Positions 16,443 through 25,462 of a stretch of DNA of 47,617 bases are shown here, one piece after another. Where the stretch lies: the NCBI GenBank assembly GCA_900314085.1, contig OMTX01000006.1, positions 1 to 47,617 of the forward strand. The letters run 5' to 3'. The DNA is from an uncultured Lachnospiraceae bacterium. GTDB lineage: Bacteria > Bacillota > Clostridia > Lachnospirales > Lachnospiraceae. Below the pieces are notes generated by a model. That model had not been told where the DNA came from, searched no databases, and saw only the letters and a program-made list of their open reading frames with translations. The position numbers and the translations under genes were made by a program. How positions within the stretch are numbered: position 1 is the first letter of the stretch; each line of letters opens with the position of its first letter.

Positions 16443-18111
16443 TTCGATTCGCTATGGCCTCACAGAGATTGGGAATGAACTGTTTCTTCCGCGATACAAC
16501 ACCGGGCAGTTCTGCCTCATCTTCCTTCAAGACTTCGTTTCCGAAGGCGCTCCCCAGCATCTCCCTGGCCTCCCGCCCGTCATAGATGACAGCAGATCCC
16601 TGCCTGATGATATTGGTAAGCAGCATAAAAACCATCGAGAGATTCTGGTCCGCCAGCACCGTTTTCAGATAGGGCTGCAGACGCTCACCTACCTTTTCAA
16701 GCTCCTGGGAAGAAACCGCGGAAACCTGGGCAACACCAAAGGCGACCGTCCCCTCGTGAAAGACCTTGAAGTCCTGGTAGAAGATTTCCTCGTCACTCTT
16801 TCCGGCAAAATCGGAGCCCGCCTCAAAGATGGCGTTCGCCAGCTCTTCAATTTCCACACCGGCGATTTCAGCAAGGGCATGGCCTGCCTCCACGTCGTAT
16901 TCCGTGCAGGTCGGCGACCGGAACATCAGGGTATCCGAGATGATGGCGGAAAGCATCAGGCCTGCGATCTGCCCCGGAATCTCTACATTATTCTCAAGGA
17001 ACATCCGGTAGATGATCGTAGACGAGCACCCGAGCGGCTGGTTGCGGAAGTAGATGGGCTGAATGGTCTCGAGAGAGCCGATGCGATGGTGGTCGATGAT
17101 CTCGAGGATGTCCGCCTCGTCAATGCCGTCAACGGCCTGGGACTTTTCATTGTGATCGACGAGAATCAGCTTCTTCCGCTCCATAGAGAGAAGGTTCCGC
17201 CGGGAAAACATGCCCATGTAGTGCCCGTCCCCGTCGAGAACCGGGAAGTCCCGGTGGCGGATCTTTGCCATGCGGTCCTTCACGTCGTCGATGGTGTCAT
17301 CAAGCTCGAAGGTCTCTAAGTCCTTCCGTGTCATGAAATACTTGATCGGCATGGACTGATTGATGAGGCGGGCCGTCGTGAAGGAGTCGTACTCCGTCGC
17401 AATCAGGACGCAGTCAATGGAAGCAGCTTCCTCTACGATTTCCCGGTCCACGTCAGAGACGCCGGTCACAATCATGCAGGAGGGTTTCTTTTCAAGGGCA
17501 ATCTCCTGCCGCTCCCGGACATTCCCGAGAATGACGACATCATCTTCCTCTATCTCGTTTCGGATGGCCTCCCGGTTTCCGGAAGCGACAACGACCTTCC
17601 CCCTCACGACGTAGCCGTGAATATTGCCGGTCAGGAGACGGCCGTTCAAGGTCTCGACGATATTCTTGTACTGGGTGCGTGCCCGCCCCAGGACGCTATT
17701 GTCATAGACATCCATATAGGAGTAGGCAATGTCACCATTGTTGATAATGCCCACGAGGCGGTTGTCCTCGTCCACGATGGGCAGGGTAACGACGTCCTCC
17801 GCCTTCATGAGCTCCCATGCCTTCTTCAGGGAATAATGTGAAGAGATGCCGGGCGTGTGGCGGATATGGAGGTCGCGGATCTGCGTCTTCACGTCGTGCA
17901 CGGTCTCCGGTTCCGGAAATGAAAAGCGGCGTAAAACATAGCGGGTCTCCCCGTTGAGGGGACCCGCCTTCTTTGCGATGTAGAGACGACTGTCGTCAAT
18001 TCTGTTTTTCAGGTAAGCGTAGGAAACGGCTGCGCAGATGGAATCCGTATCCGGATTCCGGTGGCCGACAACCCACACCGCTTCTTTTTCATTATTTTCA
18101 GTCATAGACAT
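16435..18111 (-). CDS. Family II inorganic pyrophosphatase with CBS and DRTGG domains
   Basis: 558 residues. DHH domain motifs frame the protein: VVGHRNPDTDSICAA (about 13-27) and LVDHNEKSQ ... DIIDHHRIG-like DILEIIDHHRIG (about 315-345), with the DHHA2 domain at the C-terminus. Between them lie two CBS motifs and a DRTGG domain (about 70-300). It hydrolyses pyrophosphate using Mn or Co. In this family CBS domains bind AMP/ADP (inhibitory) or ATP/Ap4A (activating). No SD precedes the ATG, and TATATT lies 8 nt upstream, so a leaderless mRNA is possible. Confidence 0.93.
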   Translation of the reverse strand: MSMTENNEKEAVWVVGHRNPDTDSICAAVSYAYLKNRIDDSRLYIAKKAGPLNGETRYVLRRFSFPEPETVHDVKTQIRDLHIRHTPGISSHYSLKKAWELMKAEDVVTLPIVDEDNRLVGIINNGDIAYSYMDVYDNSVLGRARTQYKNIVETLNGRLLTGNIHGYVVRGKVVVASGNREAIRNEIEEDDVVILGNVRERQEIALEKKPSCMIVTGVSDVDREIVEEAASIDCVLIATEYDSFTTARLINQSMPIKYFMTRKDLETFELDDTIDDVKDRMAKIRHRDFPVLDGDGHYMGMFSRRNLLSMERKKLILVDHNEKSQAVDGIDEADILEIIDHHRIGSLETIQPIYFRNQPLGCSSTIIYRMFLENNVEIPGQIAGLMLSAIISDTLMFRSPTCTEYDVEAGHALAEIAGVEIEELANAIFEAGSDFAGKSDEEIFYQDFKVFHEGTVAFGVAQVSAVSSQELEKVGERLQPYLKTVLADQNLSMVFMLLTNIIRQGSAVIYDGREAREMLGSAFGNEVLKEDEAELPGVVSRKKQFIPNLCEAIANRND

Positions 18112-18172
18112 TCATGAATAATATAAATTGCGCCGAGCAGAACGGATTTTACCCCTTGCAGAAACCCGAAAA

Positions 18173-18871
18173 TCAGAAGACGCCGAGGATATGCAGGAGC
18201 ATGCAGACCAGCATTCCGAGGTTGATGACAGAGAGAACGCCTACGAAGGTGACAGCCCCTTTGACCTTTTCCACGGCCGTCACAATGGAAAGGCGGTTCT
18301 CTTCACTCCTGTCGTTTTCTTTGATGAATTCCTGCAGGTTCTTATATGACTGGATGCTCTCCGTGTGAACCTTGTCGAAGATCTGCTCCTTGAGGCCACT
18401 CACAGATTTGTTCACGTCGGACACCGTGGAATCAACAGATGTGAGAGCTGTTCCCACGCTCTCGACCTTTTCAAGAACCGGAGCCTGGGCTTCTCTGTTT
18501 TGCTCGAGCAGGTCTGCCGTATACTTTCCCATATCCCGGGAAAGGCCGTCCTTCATAGTGTCGAAGCGGGCGTCAAGCTGGGCTTCAATCTCCTTGTACT
18601 GTTTTCTGGTGAGCTCAAGCTCTGCCCGCAGCTTCTCGTTCTGCTGCTCCCGTGTAGAGACCATATTCTCAAGATCTGCGACTTTCGCCTGTTTGTTTGC
18701 AATCAGGTTCGAAAGCTCCTGAGCCTTGGCCCGGAAGGCGTCAATCTGCTTCAGGAGGGCATCGTCCGCTTCCGCATCCGGCTGCATGAGTTTCTCCTCC
18801 GCATCCTTCTTTTCGTTTTCGGAAACCGCCTCTTCCGCCCGGTCCAGTACGGACTTTTCTTCTTCGCTCAT
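18173..18871 (-). CDS. Coiled-coil protein with C-terminal membrane anchor, unknown function
   Basis: About 232 residues. A Glu/Lys-rich N-terminus precedes a long heptad-like coiled coil (about 40-115, QIDAFRAKAQELSNLIANKQAKVADLENMVSTREQQNEKL). A helical linker and one C-terminal membrane segment follow (about 205-230, VLSVINLGMLVCMLLHILGVF), giving a tail-anchored topology. The ATG at 18871 was chosen by a strong AAGGAG 6 nt upstream. An ATG 20 codons earlier (18931) is in frame but has only a weak SD. Not recognised as a known family. A structural or signalling role at the membrane would be a guess. Confidence 0.65.
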   Translation of the reverse strand: MSEEEKSVLDRAEEAVSENEKKDAEEKLMQPDAEADDALLKQIDAFRAKAQELSNLIANKQAKVADLENMVSTREQQNEKLRAELELTRKQYKEIEAQLDARFDTMKDGLSRDMGKYTADLLEQNREAQAPVLEKVESVGTALTSVDSTVSDVNKSVSGLKEQIFDKVHTESIQSYKNLQEFIKENDRSEENRLSIVTAVEKVKGAVTFVGVLSVINLGMLVCMLLHILGVF

Positions 18872-18945
18872 CGTCTTCTCCTTGGATATTCCAAAAAAAC
18901 GCAAAAAATTGTTTATCAGTTCATCAAACATAGCCCTATTGTAAT

Positions 18946-18979
18946 GAAAAACGGCCTGCCCCGCAAGGGGCAGGCCGTT
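18946..18979 (-). terminator. Intrinsic terminator of nifJ
   Basis: A perfect 13-bp stem AACGGCCTGCCCC/GGGGCAGGCCGTT with a TTGC loop, followed on the minus strand by TTTTCATT. It lies 28 bp after the nifJ stop. Confidence 0.93.
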
Positions 18980-19007
18980 AAAACCTGTGAAACAGATTTT
19001 GTTTTCT

Positions 19008-22000
19008 TTACTGCTCAGCCGGATCGTACAGCTTCTCAAGACGCTGCAGGTAGTTGAGATGATCCTTCGCGTTCTGAGCGTTGGCTGCGTACATTTCCTC
19101 TGCGTGAGTCGGGTTCGACTTCTTCAGGGACAGGTACCGAACCTCGCCGTTCAGGAAGTCCTGATACTCCTCGGGCTTGGTAGCCGTGAAGTCTACGGTA
19201 AGCTTCTTGCCCTCGGCTGCAGGGTTGAAACGGAAGATGTTGAAGTAACCGCAGTCAACGGCTCTCTTCTCCTCTGTCATAACGCCCTTCATACCGCCGT
19301 TGACCTTGATGCCATGGTTGATGCAGGGTGCATAAGCGATGACAAGTGAAGGTCCGTGGTAAGCCTCAGCCTCACGAAGAGCCTGAAGAGTCTGGTTCAT
19401 ATTGGCACCCATAGCGATCTGTGCTACGTATACATAGCCGTAGGACATAGCCATAGCTGCGAGGTCCTTCTGCTTAACGGCCTTGCCGCCTGCAGCGAAC
19501 TGGGCAACTGCGCCGATAGGAGTAGCCTTGGAAGACTGTCCGCCTGTGTTGGAGTAAACCTCGGTGTTTACAACGAGGACGTTGACATCCTTGCCGGAAG
19601 CGAGGACGTGATCCAGTCCGCCGTAGCCGATATCGAAGCCCCAGCCGTCGCCGCCGACAATCCACTGTGACTTCTTGGAAGCGAAGTCCTTGTTCTCCTT
19701 GATGAAGGCAGCATCCTCGGAATTATCGGAAGCAATGGAAGCAAGGAGCTTCTCGGTAGCTGCAGTATTGGTTGCGCCGTCGATGAAGGTGTCAAGGTAT
19801 TCCTTGGCAGCAGCGTTGCCTGCTTCTGCGAGGTGCTCTGCCTTCTCCTTGATCTCGTCACGAAGGGCATTCTGAGCCAGAACCATACCGAAACCGAACT
19901 CGGCGTTGTCTTCGAACAGGGAGTTGTCCCAAGCTACGCCGTGGCCGTTGTCTGCCTTGGTGTAAGGAGTCGAAGGTGAAGAGTTGCCCCAGATGGAGGT
20001 GCAGCCGGTAGCGTTTGCGATGTACATCCGGTCACCGAAGAGCTGGGTAGCAAGCTTCAGGTAAGGAGTCTCGCCGCAGCCAGCGCATGCGCCGGAGAAC
20101 TCGAGCAGAGGCTTCTTGAACTGGGAACCCTTGATGGTGGATTCCTTGAACTTCTCTACAACGTCGGTCTTCGTAGGAAGAGATACGGCATAGTCGAAGC
20201 CTTCCTGCTCCCACATATTGTCAGCAATAGCGGAGAGCTTGAGGGTTTCTGCCTTCTTGTTGCCGGGGCAGACATTCGTGCAGGAGCCGCAGCCCGTGCA
20301 GTCGAGAGCGGAGATGACGATGGCGAACTTGTAGCCGTCCATCTGCTTCATATCCGTAGTCTTAAGAGATGCAGGTGCCTTTGCAGCCTCTTCTGCTGTC
20401 AGAGCAACCGGACGGATTGCTGCGTGAGGGCAGACAAGGGAGCAGAACGTACACTGGATGCAGGCTGCAGGATCCCATGCGGGAACATTGACTGCAATAC
20501 CGCGCTTCTCGTAAGCAGCGGTGCCGGAAGGTGTGGAGCCGTCCTGGTAAGGAAGGACATCGGAAACCTTCAGGGTGTTGCCTTCCTGAGCGGAAACCTT
20601 GATCTGGATATTGTTTACAAAGTCGATGGCATCCTTTGCGCCCTTGGTGGCCTTCGGGAAGTCAAGGCCTTCATCCTTTGCGTCCTTCCAGGACTCGGGG
20701 ATCTCTACCTTGATGAGGTTCTTGGGATCTGCGCCGGCATCGATTGCGGCCCAGTTCTTCTCAACGACATCCTGCCCCTTACGGCCGTATGTCTTCTGAG
20801 CAGCGTCCTTCATGAACTTGATGGCATCCTCTTCAGGAATGATCTTCGTGATGGAGAAGAATGCGGACTGAAGGATGGTGTTGATACGGGTAGGGCCCAT
20901 ACCTACTTCTACGCCGATCTTGGAGCCGTTCATGATGTAGAAGTTGATCTTGTGATCATACATGAACTTCTTGACCTGGCCGGGGATTTCCTCCTCGAGC
21001 TGGTCAACGGTCCAAGGGCAGTTCAGCAGGAAGGAACCGCCGTCAACAAGCTCCTGAACCATATTGAACTTCCGGATATAGGAAGGATTGTGGCAGGCAA
21101 CGAAGTTTGCCTTGTGGATCAGGTAGGTGGACTTAATGGGCTTCTTGCCGAAACGGAGGTGAGACATGGTGACACCGCCGGACTTCTTGGAGTCATAATC
21201 GAAGTAAGCCTGTGCGTACATATCGGTGTTGTCGCCGATGATCTTGATGGAGTTCTTGTTCGCACCTACGGTACCGTCAGCGCCGAGGCCCCAGAACTTG
21301 CAGTTCGTGGTGCCCTCGGGAGTGGTAACGATGGGCTCGCCGGCATCCAGAGAGAGGTTTGTGACATCATCATGGATGGAAAGGGTGAACTCGGGCTTCG
21401 TCGTATTGTGGAAAGTAGCGACGATGTCGGCAGGAGTCGTATCCTTGGAACCAAGACCATAGCGGCCGCACATTACGGGAACGGACTCAAACTTGGAACC
21501 CTTGAGGGCAGCGATGACATCGAGAGCGAGAGGCTCATGCAGAGAGCCGGGCTCCTTTGTACGGTCGAGAACCTCGATGCGCTTTACGGAAGCAGGAAGG
21601 GCCTCGATGAGCTTTTCGGGAACGAAAGGACGATACAGACGAACCTTGACAACGCCGACCTTCTCACCCTTTGCAGCAAGGTAATCGATGGTCTCTTCGA
21701 TTGTATCGTTGACAGAACCCATGGCGATGATGACGGTCTCGGCATCGGGTGCGCCATAGTAGTTGAAAAGCTTATAGTCGGTGCCGATCATGGCATTGAC
21801 CTTGTCCATGTACTTCTCAACGATGGCAGGGATCTCGTCATAAGCCGTGTTGCAGGCCTCACGGGTCTGGAAGAAGATATCGGGGTTCTGAGCGGAGCCC
21901 ATTTCACGGGGATGGTTGGGGTTCAGGGCGTTGGCCTTGAAAGCACGAACGGCATCCATATTGATGAGGCTCTTCTCCTGCTCGTCATCCCATACTTCGA

Positions 22001-22547
22001 TCTTCTGAATCTCGTGGGAGGTCCGGAAACCGTCGAAGAAGTTGATGAAAGGAAGACGGCCTTCGATGGCTGCGCAGTAAGCTACGGGCGTCAGGTCCAT
22101 AACTTCCTGTACGGAAGACTCGCAGAGCATTGCAGCGCCGGTCTGGCGGCATGCATAGATATCGGAGTGGTCACCGAAGATGTTCAGGGCGTGGGTAGCG
22201 ACGCAGCGGGCAGATACGTTGAATACGCCCGGGAGACGCTCACCTGCAACCTTGTACAGATCGGGGATCATAAGAAGAAGACCCTGGGAAGCGGTGTAGG
22301 TAGAAGTCAGGGCGCCTGCAACGAGGGAACCGTGAACTGCGCCTGCAGCGCCACCCTCGGACTGCATTTCCGTGATCTGCACGGTGCGGCCGAAGATGTT
22401 CTTCTTTCCCTGATTTGCCCATTCATCGACATGCTCAGGCATGACGGATGAAGGAGTGATCGGGTACATGGCGGCAACTTCAGTGTAGGCATACGATGCG
22501 TATGCTGCAGCTTCGTTACCATCCATGGTTTTCATTTTTCTTGCCAT
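19008..22547 (-). CDS. nifJ: Pyruvate:ferredoxin (flavodoxin) oxidoreductase
   Basis: 1179 residues, the single-chain homodimeric PFOR. Order of regions: N-terminal pyrimidine-binding domain (YPITPSSVMPEHVDEWANQG), gamma domain, two [4Fe-4S] clusters (CIQCTFCSLVCP and CTGCGSCTNVCP), then the TPP domain (GACAGCGETPYLKLATQLFG and MYIANATGCTSIWG). It oxidises pyruvate to acetyl-CoA and CO2 and reduces ferredoxin or flavodoxin, a hallmark of strict anaerobes. The ATG at 22547 has AGGAGG 9 nt upstream; an upstream in-frame extension of 30 codons is not like the family. Monocistronic: own promoter and terminator. Confidence 0.97.
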   Translation of the reverse strand: MARKMKTMDGNEAAAYASYAYTEVAAMYPITPSSVMPEHVDEWANQGKKNIFGRTVQITEMQSEGGAAGAVHGSLVAGALTSTYTASQGLLLMIPDLYKVAGERLPGVFNVSARCVATHALNIFGDHSDIYACRQTGAAMLCESSVQEVMDLTPVAYCAAIEGRLPFINFFDGFRTSHEIQKIEVWDDEQEKSLINMDAVRAFKANALNPNHPREMGSAQNPDIFFQTREACNTAYDEIPAIVEKYMDKVNAMIGTDYKLFNYYGAPDAETVIIAMGSVNDTIEETIDYLAAKGEKVGVVKVRLYRPFVPEKLIEALPASVKRIEVLDRTKEPGSLHEPLALDVIAALKGSKFESVPVMCGRYGLGSKDTTPADIVATFHNTTKPEFTLSIHDDVTNLSLDAGEPIVTTPEGTTNCKFWGLGADGTVGANKNSIKIIGDNTDMYAQAYFDYDSKKSGGVTMSHLRFGKKPIKSTYLIHKANFVACHNPSYIRKFNMVQELVDGGSFLLNCPWTVDQLEEEIPGQVKKFMYDHKINFYIMNGSKIGVEVGMGPTRINTILQSAFFSITKIIPEEDAIKFMKDAAQKTYGRKGQDVVEKNWAAIDAGADPKNLIKVEIPESWKDAKDEGLDFPKATKGAKDAIDFVNNIQIKVSAQEGNTLKVSDVLPYQDGSTPSGTAAYEKRGIAVNVPAWDPAACIQCTFCSLVCPHAAIRPVALTAEEAAKAPASLKTTDMKQMDGYKFAIVISALDCTGCGSCTNVCPGNKKAETLKLSAIADNMWEQEGFDYAVSLPTKTDVVEKFKESTIKGSQFKKPLLEFSGACAGCGETPYLKLATQLFGDRMYIANATGCTSIWGNSSPSTPYTKADNGHGVAWDNSLFEDNAEFGFGMVLAQNALRDEIKEKAEHLAEAGNAAAKEYLDTFIDGATNTAATEKLLASIASDNSEDAAFIKENKDFASKKSQWIVGGDGWGFDIGYGGLDHVLASGKDVNVLVVNTEVYSNTGGQSSKATPIGAVAQFAAGGKAVKQKDLAAMAMSYGYVYVAQIAMGANMNQTLQALREAEAYHGPSLVIAYAPCINHGIKVNGGMKGVMTEEKRAVDCGYFNIFRFNPAAEGKKLTVDFTATKPEEYQDFLNGEVRYLSLKKSNPTHAEEMYAANAQNAKDHLNYLQRLEKLYDPAEQ

Positions 22548-22701
22548 GTTGATAATCCTCCTAAACCTTTGAATAAAACCTATAGTCAAAAGCAGCGCAA
22601 AGTGAAGCGCCGGGTACCTTTCTGCCTCCCCCGTCAAAAAACGGCCGAAGTCCGAAAAAAGCCCGCACTTGTCCCGCGGTTGCTATTGCCTCTGATTAAT
22701 A

Positions 22702-22730
22702 AATATAGATTTTTCACCCGCAAAAATCAA
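22702..22730 (-). promoter_or_regulatory. nifJ promoter
   Basis: On the minus strand, TTGATT (22725-22730), a 17-bp spacer and TATATT (22702-22707). This gives a leader of about 150 nt to the ATG at 22547. The leader contains short GC-rich hairpins and T-runs around 22630-22665 but no recognised riboswitch. Confidence 0.65.
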
Positions 22731-22807
22731 CACGAAAGAACTGTATACACTGTACAAAACAAGAGACAAAGCAACAGACAAAAAGCCCGTTTTCGTTCTT
22801 CTCGGCA

Positions 22808-23638
22808 CGGCCCTCTCTCCGGCGGCTCCCCTGCCTTGTTCTCTGAAAGGCCGGTATCGGAACCCCCTCGGCAATCGGCCTTCAGACGGTATTTCGCATT
22901 TTGAGCAAGTGTGGCTCCGTCCGATTGCGGCTTTTCCGGACAGTGCGTACGGATTTCGTTCGCAGAAGAAAAATCCCTCTCGGTCGCCCGGGCGGTCTAC
23001 GGACCGCTCGCGGCGCCCTTGAGGAATTTTTTTCTGCTTCCGTATCTTTCAAAAGCCCCTGCCCTGCACAGCCGTCAAAGGCGGAGCCGTTTGGCCCGAT
23101 GGAACGTTTTCCTGTCGGCCTCCTCCGAGGGGGATTCCTGCGGCTTCAATACTACCCTTGCAGACCGGCAGGCTCGCGCCGGCTGATTTGGAACTACATC
23201 CGGGTAAAGATGGAAGTGCCAATCTGATCTTTGTTCATCGTCTGCGCCACACCCGACATGAAGAAACGGCGGCAAGTCTGCCGGTCTGCAAGGGCGGAAT
23301 AGCAGCCGAAGGAAGCCGCCTCGACGCAGGCCGGCCAAATATAGCTCTATCGGCCAAATCGCTCCGCCATGTGCGTCTTTTCAGCCAGCCGCCAAGGAAA
23401 AACACGGGAGCAGAAAGATGCCCCTCATCGGACACCGCGAGCGGTCCGTAGACCGCCAAAGTGACCGGGAGGGGCATCTTTCCTGCATACGCGCTTCATA
23501 CGCATCGGTTGAAAAGACGTACATCATGGAGCTGCAATTGCACCAACGAGAAAATACAGTATGAAGGCCGGAGCTCGAGGGGCTTACCGCTACGGCCTTT
23601 CTGAACGGAAGGCAGATGAGCCGCCGAAGAAAGGGCCG
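22808..23638. repeat. Giant imperfect palindrome (inverted duplication), no gene
   Basis: Nearly all of the gene-free stretch 22731-23690 is one inverted duplication with its centre at about 23224. Landmarks match in mirror order: 22808-22813 with 23633-23638; 22842-22853 with 23593-23604 (11 of 12); the exact 23-bp match 22991-23013 with 23435-23457; the exact 17-bp match CCCTTGCAGACCGGCAG at 23155-23171 with 23278-23294. Between landmarks the arms still align, with many substitutions and few length changes. The 23-bp segment holds its own small hairpin, GCGGTC-TACG-GACCGC. Short open frames here are not continuous between arms and lack ribosome binding sites. Confidence 0.8.
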
Positions 23639-23690
23639 CCCAAAAGGGGCATGCGCTGCCTTAAAGCCTTTTGCCACCGAAAGCTCCTGA

Positions 23691-25331
23691 TCAGTCGTCC
23701 TCGTCTTCGTCCTCGGATACGGCAAAGACGGTCCTCTTGCGGGCGTCCTGATCGGCTTCAAGATATTCGTCGTACGTCGTCACCTTGTCGATCATGGATC
23801 CGTCCGGCAGGAACTCGATGATGCGGTTCGCCGTCGTCTGCACGATCTCGTGGTCACGTGATGAGAATAATATAACGCCCGGGAACTTCTGCATGCCCTT
23901 GTTTAAGGCGGTAATCGACTCCATGTCCAGGTGGTCCGTCGGCTCATCGAATACAAGAACATTCGAGCCCTCGATCATCATGCGGGAAAGCAGCACGCGG
24001 ACGCGCTCGCCTCCTGAAAGAACCCGCATCTTCTTGACACCGTCGTCGCCGGCGAAGAGCATGCGGCCGAGAAAGCCGCGGACATAGGTCGCATCCTTGA
24101 TCTCGGAAAACATCGTGAGATAGTCCGCGATCGTATCGTCGGAATCGAAGATCTTTGTATTATCCTTGGGGAAATAGGACTGGGATGTCGTGACGCCCCA
24201 CTTGAAGTCGCCGGAATCAGCCTCCTCCTCTCCCATCAGGATCCGGAACAGGGTGGTCTTCGCAAGCTCGTTTCCGCCGACGAAGCCGATCTTGTCCTCC
24301 CTGCCGACAACGAAGGAGATATTGTCGAGAACCTTCTTTCCGTCGATGGTCTTCGTGAGGCCTTCTACCGTAAGCACCTCGTTTCCAATCTCCCGCCGGG
24401 GCCTAAAGTCGATGTAGGGATACTTCCTCGACGAAGGGCGGATGTCATCGAGCTCAATCTTTTCCAATGCGCGCTTTCTCGACGTCGCCTGCTTGGATTT
24501 CGATGCATTCGCGGAGAAGCGGGCGATGAATTCCTTCAGTTCCTTGATCTGCTCTTCCTTCTTCCGGTTTTCTTCCTTCCGCTGCTTCTGGATGAGCTGA
24601 GATGACTCGTACCAGAAATCGTAGTTTCCGGCGAAGGCTGTGATCTTGCCGTAATCGATGTCGCAGGTATCCGTGCAGACCTTGTTCAGAAAGTAGCGGT
24701 CGTGGGATACGACGATGACCGTGTTTTCAAAATTGATCAGGAACTCCTCCAACCACTCGATGGCATCGAGGTCCAGGTGGTTCGTCGGCTCATCAAGAAG
24801 AAGGACATCGGGATTTCCGAAAAGGGCCCGGGCAAGCAGGACCTTGACCTTCACCGCTGAAGGGATATCCCCCATCAGCTGATGATGGTACTCTTCCGCC
24901 ACACCGAGACCATTAAGAAGTGTCTCCGCATCGGTTTCCGCATTCCAGCCGTCCATTTCGGCAAACTCGGCCTCGAGCTCGGATGCCCGGATTCCATCCT
25001 CATCGGAAAAGTCCTCCTTTGCATAGAGGGCGTCCTTTTCCTTGCTGATGTCGTAGAGACGCTGATTTCCCATAATAACAGTATCGATGACCGGAAACCC
25101 GTCGTACTTGGACTGGTCCTGCTCGAGGACGGAAAGGCGCTGGCCGGGATCCATGCTGATATTCCCGCTTGTGGGCTCGAGCTTACCGGACAGGATCTTA
25201 AGAAACGTAGACTTGCCTGCCCCGTTGGCCCCGATGATGCCGTAGCAGCGCCCCTCCGTGAACTTGATATTCACGTCCTCAAAAAGGGCCTTCTTGCCGA
25301 AGCGCAGGGATATGTTCGATGCCTGTATCAT
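23691..25331 (-). CDS. ABC-F family ATPase (YkpA/YbiT-like)
   Basis: 546 residues with two ABC domains and a charged linker (about 235-300), no membrane segment. Domain 1 has Walker A GANGAGKST and Walker B DVLLLDEPTNHLD, but its signature is degenerate (GDIPSAVKVKVLLARALF). Domain 2 has an intact LSGGERVRV and Walker B VLVFDEPTDHLD, with a degenerate Walker A (GGNELAKTT). The switch histidines are present (VSHDRYF, SSRDHE). ABC-F proteins act on the ribosome. An acidic EDEDEDD tail closes the protein. GGAGG lies 10 nt before the ATG. Confidence 0.93.
   Translation of the reverse strand: MIQASNISLRFGKKALFEDVNIKFTEGRCYGIIGANGAGKSTFLKILSGKLEPTSGNISMDPGQRLSVLEQDQSKYDGFPVIDTVIMGNQRLYDISKEKDALYAKEDFSDEDGIRASELEAEFAEMDGWNAETDAETLLNGLGVAEEYHHQLMGDIPSAVKVKVLLARALFGNPDVLLLDEPTNHLDLDAIEWLEEFLINFENTVIVVSHDRYFLNKVCTDTCDIDYGKITAFAGNYDFWYESSQLIQKQRKEENRKKEEQIKELKEFIARFSANASKSKQATSRKRALEKIELDDIRPSSRKYPYIDFRPRREIGNEVLTVEGLTKTIDGKKVLDNISFVVGREDKIGFVGGNELAKTTLFRILMGEEEADSGDFKWGVTTSQSYFPKDNTKIFDSDDTIADYLTMFSEIKDATYVRGFLGRMLFAGDDGVKKMRVLSGGERVRVLLSRMMIEGSNVLVFDEPTDHLDMESITALNKGMQKFPGVILFSSRDHEIVQTTANRIIEFLPDGSMIDKVTTYDEYLEADQDARKRTVFAVSEDEDEDD
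23863..23878 (+). repeat. Variant copy of the 16-bp dispersed motif (inside the ABC-F gene)
   Basis: GAGAATAATATAACGC, one mismatch from RWGAMTAATRTAAAGC, antisense to the gene. Confidence 0.45.
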
Positions 25332-25412
25332 GAGTTAACTACCTCCAACAAAACTTTGTCTGAACAATATGATGTGCCCGCCAAAAGCGCTTACTGCCCG
25401 CTTGCAGGCAGA

Positions 25413-25449
25413 CACAAAATCATCGGATGCGGACTGCCGCACCCGATGA
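25413..25449 (-). terminator. Intrinsic terminator of the DUF711 gene
   Basis: On the minus strand TCATCGGGTGCGG pairs with CCGCATCCGATGA (one mismatch) over a CAGT loop, followed by TTTTGTGT. It lies 13 bp after the gene's stop. Confidence 0.85.
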
Positions 25450-25462
25450 CAGCTTGCAATCT

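Noticed and set aside
20424..22451. Long plus-strand open frame (675 codons) antisense to nifJ
   Set aside because: It is the complement of a strongly conserved gene; its length reflects codon bias of nifJ.
22569..22904. Plus-strand open frame of 111 codons upstream of nifJ, and similar frames in the 22.5-23.8 kb region on both strands
   Set aside because: They begin inside nifJ or the ABC-F gene, lack ribosome binding sites, have compositionally odd proteins and do not stay open in both arms of the palindrome.
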